DNA from: Synechococcaceae bacterium WB4_1_0192
GTDB lineage: Bacteria; Cyanobacteriota; Cyanobacteriia; PCC-6307; Cyanobiaceae
DNA length: 21,416 nt
Direction of reading: 5' to 3'
Assembly: GCA_009926195.1 (NCBI GenBank)
Contig: RFPK01000009.1
Coordinates: 1 to 21,416 of the forward strand
Numbering within the stretch: the stretch's first letter is position 1; each line of letters opens with the position of its first letter. Positions 17,405 through 21,416 of this stretch are shown here, piece after piece. The position numbers were made by a program, and so were the translations under genes. The notes below the pieces were generated by a model. That model was not told where the DNA came from. It saw nothing but the letters and a program-made list of their open reading frames with translations, and searched no databases.

Positions 17405-17890
17405 ATGAGCATCGTCTCCAACTCGATCATCAACGCGGACGCCGAAGCCCGCTACCTCAGCCCTGGCGAACTCGACCAGATCAAGGCTTTCGTCAGCGGC
17501 GGTCAGCGTCGACTGCGCGTGGCCCAGGTCCTGGCGGAGAGCCGTGAGCGCATCGTCAAGACCGCTGGCGGCGCTCTGTTCCAGAAGCGCCCCGACGTGA
17601 TCTCCCCCGGCGGCAACGCCTACGGCGAGGAGATGACCGCGTCCTGCCTGCGCGACATGGACTACTACCTGCGCCTGGTGACCTACGGCATCGTCGCTGG
17701 TGATGTCACCCCGATCGAAGAGATCGGCATCATCGGCGCCAAGGAGATGTACCGCTCCCTGGGCACCCCCCTCGAAGCCATGGCTGAAGCCGTGCGCGAG
17801 ATGAAGAACGCCGCCATGAGCATGCTGACCGGCGGTGACGCCGAAGAGGCTGGCTTCTACTTCGACTACGTCGTCGGCGCCCTCTCCTGA
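17405..17890 (+). CDS. apcA: Allophycocyanin alpha subunit
   Basis: ApcA pairs with ApcB to form the allophycocyanin trimers of the phycobilisome core, absorbing near 650 nm. The 161-residue product is full length. It has MSIVSNSIINADAEARYLSPGEL at the N-terminus (here MSIVSNSIINADAEARYL), DVISPGGNAYGEEMTASCLRD with the phycocyanobilin-binding Cys at residue 81, MDYYLRLVTYGIVAGDVTPIEEIG (here DYYLRLVTYGIVAGD) and AGFYFDYVVGALS at the end. It starts 508 nt after apcE, with its own leader. ATG 17405 gives the canonical N-terminus. It is intact. apcB follows after 42 nt. Confidence 0.97.
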   Translation: MSIVSNSIINADAEARYLSPGELDQIKAFVSGGQRRLRVAQVLAESRERIVKTAGGALFQKRPDVISPGGNAYGEEMTASCLRDMDYYLRLVTYGIVAGDVTPIEEIGIIGAKEMYRSLGTPLEAMAEAVREMKNAAMSMLTGGDAEEAGFYFDYVVGALS

Positions 17891-17932
17891 GGTTCCTTCC
17901 TCTCCAACACTCCGCCTCTTCGATCAGGTTCC

Positions 17933-18228
17933 ATGCAAGACGCAATCACCAACGTCATCAACCAGTCCGACGTTCAGGGCCTCTACCTGGACACCTCCTC
18001 CATGGGTCGCCTGGAGCAGTACTTCGCCAGCGGTGAGACACCTCGATCCTCGACGAGCGTGTGCTGAACGGCCTCAAGGAGACCTACAACTCCCTGGGCG
18101 TGCCCATCGGTGCCACCGTGCAGTCGATCCAGGCCATGAAGGAAGTCACCGCCTCCCTGGTTGGTCCCGACGCCGGCCGCGAAATGGGCGTGTACTTCGA
18201 CTACATCAGCTCCGGCCTGGGTAACTGA
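17933..18228 (+). pseudogene. apcB: Allophycocyanin beta subunit with ~193-nt internal deletion and frameshift
   Basis: ApcB is the partner of ApcA in core trimers. From ATG 17933 the first 35 residues are a good ApcB N-terminus (MQDAITNVINQSDVQG to YFASGE). At 18036-18038 the frame changes: translation continues TPRSSTSVC and stops. In the other frame the normal C-terminal part is present, DTSILDERVLNGLKETYNS to VYFDYISSGLGN, with TGA at 18226-18228. A full gene here would be about 489 nt; only 296 remain, so residues ~36-99 plus one base are missing. The lost part contains the bilin-binding Cys (near 81) and most of the chromophore pocket. GGTGA occurs at the junction, and GGTGA is likely at both ends of the lost segment (inferred from the family). 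Confidence 0.93.
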
Positions 18229-18263
18229 TCCCCTGCCAACGGCAAACCCTACGGATCACACCC

Positions 18264-18464
18264 ATGCGCCTGTTCAAAGTCACGGCCTGCATTCCCTGCC
18301 CGGAGAAGTCCCGTTCCCAGCGTGAGCTGCAGAACACCTTCTTCACCAAGTGGGTTCCCTTTGAGAGCTGGTTCGCTGAACAACAGCGAATCATGAAGCA
18401 GGGCGGCAAGATCCTGAAGGTTGAGCTGGTGACCGGTCGCCGTCAGGTCAACGTCGGCAACTGA
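18264..18464 (+). CDS. apcC: Phycobilisome core small linker ApcC (L-C 7.8)
   Basis: ApcC is the small linker that caps the core cylinders and stabilises allophycocyanin trimers. The 66-residue product is close to the usual 67 and shows the CpcD-like linker features MRLFKVTACIPCPEKSRSQR (20 residues from the start), FFTKWVPFESWFAEQQRI and GGKILKVELVTG. It is intact. It follows apcB by 35 nt and ends 42 nt before a terminator, in the standard apcABC order. Confidence 0.96.
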   Translation: MRLFKVTACIPCPEKSRSQRELQNTFFTKWVPFESWFAEQQRIMKQGGKILKVELVTGRRQVNVGN

Positions 18465-18506
18465 CCGCCAGATTCACCCTCAGCTTTCGCCTCCAGGCGT
18501 TCATTC

Positions 18507-18530
18507 AGCCCGGCTCCCGCCGGGCTTTTT
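18507..18530 (+). terminator. Intrinsic terminator after apcC
   Basis: AGCCCGGC (18507-18514) and GCCGGGCT (18519-18526) form an 8-bp stem with a TCCC loop, followed by TTTT (to 18530). It lies 42 nt past the apcC stop. A 12-nt copy of the left arm plus loop (AGCCCGGCTCCC) recurs at 18561-18572 without a matching right arm. The terminator ends the apc cluster. Confidence 0.9.
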
Positions 18531-18705
18531 CATTGGCCAGCTTCTGACGGAGCGGGGATCAGCCCGGCTCCCTGGCCGCGACCAACCCTCGTTTGCCGCG
18601 GTGGCGGAAATGGGAGATAGTCGGACACCGTCTTCGCATCTCTCCTTGACCAGGACCGGCCAGCAACCACCGTCCCGCCAGCCAGCCCCGCTCCAGGGCC
18701 GAGCC

Positions 18706-19875
18706 ATGAGCGCGGGGTTTCTGCCGGTGCCCCTCAGGCACTGGCCGGCTGAAGCACGTCTCCTGCTGGGCATGCTGGCTCTCTGGTGTCTGCTGGGCCT
18801 GCTGGTGCTGGGCTCAGCCAGCTGGTGGGTGGCCGCCCGGGAGATGAACAACGCCAGCTACTACCTGACCCGTCAGGCCCTCTGGCTGGTCGCCAGCTGG
18901 GGGCTGCTCTACCTGGGGTTGCGCGTCAACCTGCGGCGCTGGTTGCGCCTGGCTGGGCCTGCACTGCTGATTGGCACCGTGCTGGTCGGGCTGACCCTGG
19001 TGATCGGCAGCACGGTGAACGGAGCCAGTCGCTGGCTGGTGCTCGGACCGATTCAGCTGCAGCCGACCGAGTTGATCAAACCATTCCTGGTTCTGCAGGG
19101 CGCTTCCCTGTTCTCCCATTGGAACCGGATCGCCAACGAGCAGAAACTGATCTGGCTCGGGGTGTTCGTGGTGACCCTGGGCCTGATCCTCAAGCAGCCC
19201 AATCTCAGCACCGCAGCACTGTGCGGCATGTTGCTGTGGTTGATGGCCCTGGCCTCCGGACTACCCCTCTGGGCGATGCTCGGAACCGCTGCGACCGGCC
19301 TCGCCGTCGCCGTCACCAGCATTGCCCTCAACCCTTACCAGCTGATCCGCGTCACCTCCTTCCTCAACCCCTGGAAAGATGCCCAGGGAGATGGCTATCA
19401 GCTGGTGCAGAGCCTGCTGGCCATCGGCTCCGGGGGGGTTCTGGGCGAGGGGTACGGACTCTCGACCCAGAAATTGCAATACCTGCCGATCCAGAGCACG
19501 GACTTCATCTTTGCGGTGTTCGCAGAGGAATTCGGCTACATCGGTTGCGTGGTGCTGCTGCTGTTCCTGCTGCTGTTCGCCTTCGTCGGCCTACGGATTG
19601 CCCTGAGCTGTCGCAGCAATCAGCAGCGCTTGGTGGCCATCGGCTGCACCGCCTTGCTGGTGGGCCAATCCATCCTCAACATCGCCGTCGCCAGTGGCGC
19701 CATGCCCACCACCGGCCTGCCGCTGCCGTTGATCAGCTACGGCGGCAACTCGCTGTTGGCCAGCCTGCTGACCGCCGGACTGCTGCTGCGCTGCTCCCTG
19801 GAGGGGGCTGGACTGGAACCCGTGCGACAGCGGCACCAACGCCGCCGGGACCCGCATCCGCAGAGCGCCGGATAG
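18706..19875 (+). CDS. ftsW: Cell division lipid II polymerase FtsW (SEDS family)
   Basis: FtsW polymerises septal peptidoglycan together with a class B PBP. The 389-residue product has about ten hydrophobic segments and the SEDS hallmarks NGASRWLVLGPIQLQPTEL (Arg/Trp loop and E of the QPTELIKP motif), KQPNLSTA, NPWKDAQGDGYQLVQSLLAI, STDFIFAVFAEEFGYIG with the putative catalytic Asp, and GLPLPLISYGGNSLLASL. The N-P-W-K-D-A-Q-G and N-L-S-T-A forms are those of cyanobacterial FtsW. ATG 18706 is preferred; an in-frame GTG at 18601 would add an unconserved Ser/Pro/Gln-rich 35 residues. It follows the apcC terminator, so it needs its own promoter in 18531-18705, where I see no clear one. ccdA follows after 34 nt. 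Confidence 0.92.
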   Translation: MSAGFLPVPLRHWPAEARLLLGMLALWCLLGLLVLGSASWWVAAREMNNASYYLTRQALWLVASWGLLYLGLRVNLRRWLRLAGPALLIGTVLVGLTLVIGSTVNGASRWLVLGPIQLQPTELIKPFLVLQGASLFSHWNRIANEQKLIWLGVFVVTLGLILKQPNLSTAALCGMLLWLMALASGLPLWAMLGTAATGLAVAVTSIALNPYQLIRVTSFLNPWKDAQGDGYQLVQSLLAIGSGGVLGEGYGLSTQKLQYLPIQSTDFIFAVFAEEFGYIGCVVLLLFLLLFAFVGLRIALSCRSNQQRLVAIGCTALLVGQSILNIAVASGAMPTTGLPLPLISYGGNSLLASLLTAGLLLRCSLEGAGLEPVRQRHQRRRDPHPQSAG

Positions 19876-19909
19876 GCTGATCGCCCCTCCTGAACGCCAG
19901 AAGTCCGGC

Positions 19910-20626
19910 ATGTCCGCGTTCGTCCTGGGGGATTGGGCCCGCAGCGCCGAAACACTGCTGCAAGGGTCCCTTGCCCACCCGGGGCCCCTCACATTGGCGC
20001 TTGTGTTCGCGGGTGGACTGCTCACCAGCCTGGGCCCCTGCTCCCTGGGTCTGTTGCCCGTGACCCTCGCCTACCTGGCCGGCTTCGAGGGCGGCGGTCA
20101 CCGCCCCTGGCTGCGCAGCCTGAGCTTCTGCAGCGGGATCGTGGCCTCGCTGGTGCTGCTCGGCCTGGCCAGCGGCAGCCTGGGCCGCATCTACGGCCAG
20201 GTGCCTGGCCTGATCCCCACCCTCGTGGCGCTGCTGGCGGTGCTGATGGGGCTGAATCTGCTCGGCCTGCTGCCACTCAGGCTGCCGGCCGGCCCGGACC
20301 CGGAACGCTGGCGCCAGCTCGTGCCGCCCGCCCTCGCCCCTCTGGCCGCTGGCCTCGCCTTTGGCCTGGCGGCCTCCCCCTGCACCACGCCGGTGCTGGC
20401 GGTGCTGCTGGCCTGGATCGCCCAGGCGGGTCAGCCGCTGGCCGGGGTGGTCCTGCTGAGCGCCTTCGCCGCCGGCCAGGTGCTGCCGCTGCTGTTGGCG
20501 GGATTCGCGGCAGTCTGGCTGCCGCGGCTGCTGGCGCTGCGCTCCCTGGGACAGTGGGTGCCTCCGATCAGCGGCGTCGTCCTGCTGTTGACCGGAGCCC
20601 TCACCCTGCTGGCCCAGTGGAGCTGA
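19910..20626 (+). CDS. ccdA: Cytochrome c biogenesis membrane protein CcdA
   Basis: CcdA carries reducing equivalents across the thylakoid membrane to keep apocytochrome haem-binding cysteines reduced (system II maturation). The 238-residue product has six or more membrane segments and the two redox cysteines in SLGPCSLGLLPVTLAYLAG (Cys44) and FGLAASPCTTPVLAVLLA (Cys158), both in the Pro-Cys setting typical of the family. It is intact. It lies between ftsW and ccs1, with the ccs1 GTG 7 nt after its stop, so the two system II proteins are co-expressed. Confidence 0.94.
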   Translation: MSAFVLGDWARSAETLLQGSLAHPGPLTLALVFAGGLLTSLGPCSLGLLPVTLAYLAGFEGGGHRPWLRSLSFCSGIVASLVLLGLASGSLGRIYGQVPGLIPTLVALLAVLMGLNLLGLLPLRLPAGPDPERWRQLVPPALAPLAAGLAFGLAASPCTTPVLAVLLAWIAQAGQPLAGVVLLSAFAAGQVLPLLLAGFAAVWLPRLLALRSLGQWVPPISGVVLLLTGALTLLAQWS

Positions 20627-20633
20627 ATCAACC

Positions 20634-21416
20634 GTGAATCCACTCAAGCGCCTGATCGCCTGGATTTCCGATCTGCGGGTGGCCATCGGCCTGCTGATCG
20701 TGATCGCCATCGCCAGCGCCCTGGGCACCCTGGTCCCCCAGAAAGAAAGCGAGGCGCTCTATCACCGCGTCTACGACGCCGAGCCCTGGCTGGGGCTGCT
20801 CAACGGCGATCGGATTCTGGCGCTGCAGCTCGATCACGTGTATTCGAGCACGTGGTTTCTGGCGCTGCTGGCCTGGCTCGGCCTGGCGCTGATCCTGTGC
20901 AGCTGGCGCCGCCAGTGGCCGGCTCTGCAGGCAGCATTGCGCTGGATCGACTACAGCAACCCGCGCCAACTGAGCAAGCTCACCCTGGCGGAGACCATCG
21001 CCACAGACGACGCCGAGGCTGAACTGGACCAGCTGGCGACCCTGCTGACGGGACGGGGTTGGCAGCTGCGCCGGCAGCCCGGACGACTGGCGGCCCGCCG
21101 TGGCGTCAGCGGGCGGGTCGGTCCCCTTCTGGTGCATGCCGGCCTGGTGGTGCTGATGGTGGGGGCCGCCTGGGGCTCTCTGGCCGGCCAGCGATTGGAG
21201 CGCTTTCTCTCCCCAGGCAACGTGCTGGAGCTGCTGAACAGCCGCGGCCAGACCCAGAGCTCTGGCCAGGCCCTGGCGGCGATCCAGCTGCAACTGGGGA
21301 AGAGCCCCATCCTGGAGCTGCCCCTGCAGAGCTTCCCCCAGCTGGGCGAGCAGGTGTGGGGCATCGTGCTGCCGACCCGGCCCGATGGCAGCAATCCGGT
21401 ACTGCTGGCGCTCTCC
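20634..21416 (+). CDS. ccs1: Cytochrome c biogenesis protein Ccs1/CcsB, internal deletion, 3' end outside window
   Basis: Ccs1 (ResB family) works with CcsA to deliver and attach haem to c-type cytochromes on the lumen side. GTG 20634, 7 nt after ccdA, begins VNPLKRLIAWISDLRVAIGL. Membrane helices lie at ~15-33 and ~73-88, a large soluble part follows, then GRVGPLLVHAGLVVLMVGAAWG with the conserved His. After SPGNVLELLNSRGQTQ the family has about 60 more residues, including a VNHPLRYxGxTxYQADW motif. Here the sequence jumps to SSGQALAAIQLQLGKSP and continues normally as LELPLQSF and VWGIVLPTRPDG. The deletion (junction ~21258-21272) keeps the frame. The gene is cut by the window end at residue 261. 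Confidence 0.88.
   Translation, partial: MNPLKRLIAWISDLRVAIGLLIVIAIASALGTLVPQKESEALYHRVYDAEPWLGLLNGDRILALQLDHVYSSTWFLALLAWLGLALILCSWRRQWPALQAALRWIDYSNPRQLSKLTLAETIATDDAEAELDQLATLLTGRGWQLRRQPGRLAARRGVSGRVGPLLVHAGLVVLMVGAAWGSLAGQRLERFLSPGNVLELLNSRGQTQSSGQALAAIQLQLGKSPILELPLQSFPQLGEQVWGIVLPTRPDGSNPVLLALS

Noticed and set aside
18030..18042. Intron-like GGTGAG at the apcB junction and GGTGAGT at the nadE junction
   Set aside because: The coding sequence itself is missing and nothing intervenes, so there is no intron; the other four junctions lack the motif.
18561..18572. Second terminator from the repeated AGCCCGGCTCCC
   Set aside because: No matching right arm or T-run follows this copy.
18601..18705. 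N-terminal extension of FtsW from the GTG at 18601
   Set aside because: The extra 35 residues are Ser/Pro/Gln-rich and unconserved; ATG 18706 gives a normal FtsW N-terminus.

Overview
This window comes from a GC-rich picocyanobacterium of the Synechococcus/Cyanobium type (inference). The evidence is a complete set of cyanobacterial ATP synthase genes with split b and b' subunits, an apcE-apcA-apcB-apcC phycobilisome core cluster, FtsW followed by the CcdA/Ccs1 cytochrome c maturation pair, and high GC. I noticed no full GCGATCGC (HIP1) palindromes, which fits the alpha-picocyanobacterial lineage. No tRNA, rRNA, insertion sequence, phage gene or CRISPR array was seen.

Layout. (1) 1-3875, plus strand: the C-terminal end of a DUF697 membrane protein, nadD and nadE joined by ATGA/TGATG overlaps (NAD synthesis), then alanine dehydrogenase. 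(2) 3948-4250, plus: a 100-aa unknown protein that overlaps tail-to-tail with (3) a minus-strand operon (6578 to 4209): a 2OG-Fe(II) oxygenase-like protein, a [2Fe-2S] ferredoxin, a 60-aa unknown protein and a DUF3326 protein, the last three linked by GTGA and ATGA overlaps. (4) 6766-13716, minus: a SAM methyltransferase, then atp1-a-c-b'-b-delta-alpha-gamma; strong RNA hairpins flank the c-subunit gene. (5) 13864-18464, plus: apcE with three linker repeats, a terminator, a 0.5-kb regulatory/leader region, then apcA, a damaged apcB, apcC and a terminator. (6) 18706-21416, plus: ftsW, ccdA and the first part of ccs1.

The outstanding observation is that six core genes (nadD, nadE, atpA, the ATP synthase delta gene, apcB, ccs1) each lack one internal or 3' segment of roughly 40-200 nt, while the sequence on both sides is well conserved. 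Five of the six junctions break the reading frame. The missing pieces include the NadD nucleotidyltransferase signature, the NadE glutaminase lysine, the delta C-terminal domain, and the ApcB chromophore cysteine. Losing ATP synthase and allophycocyanin functions in one otherwise healthy 21-kb stretch is biologically implausible, so the best explanation is assembly or gap-closure error. A real degenerating or minority haplotype is the alternative. Deletion sizes were estimated from remembered family lengths, not from an alignment.
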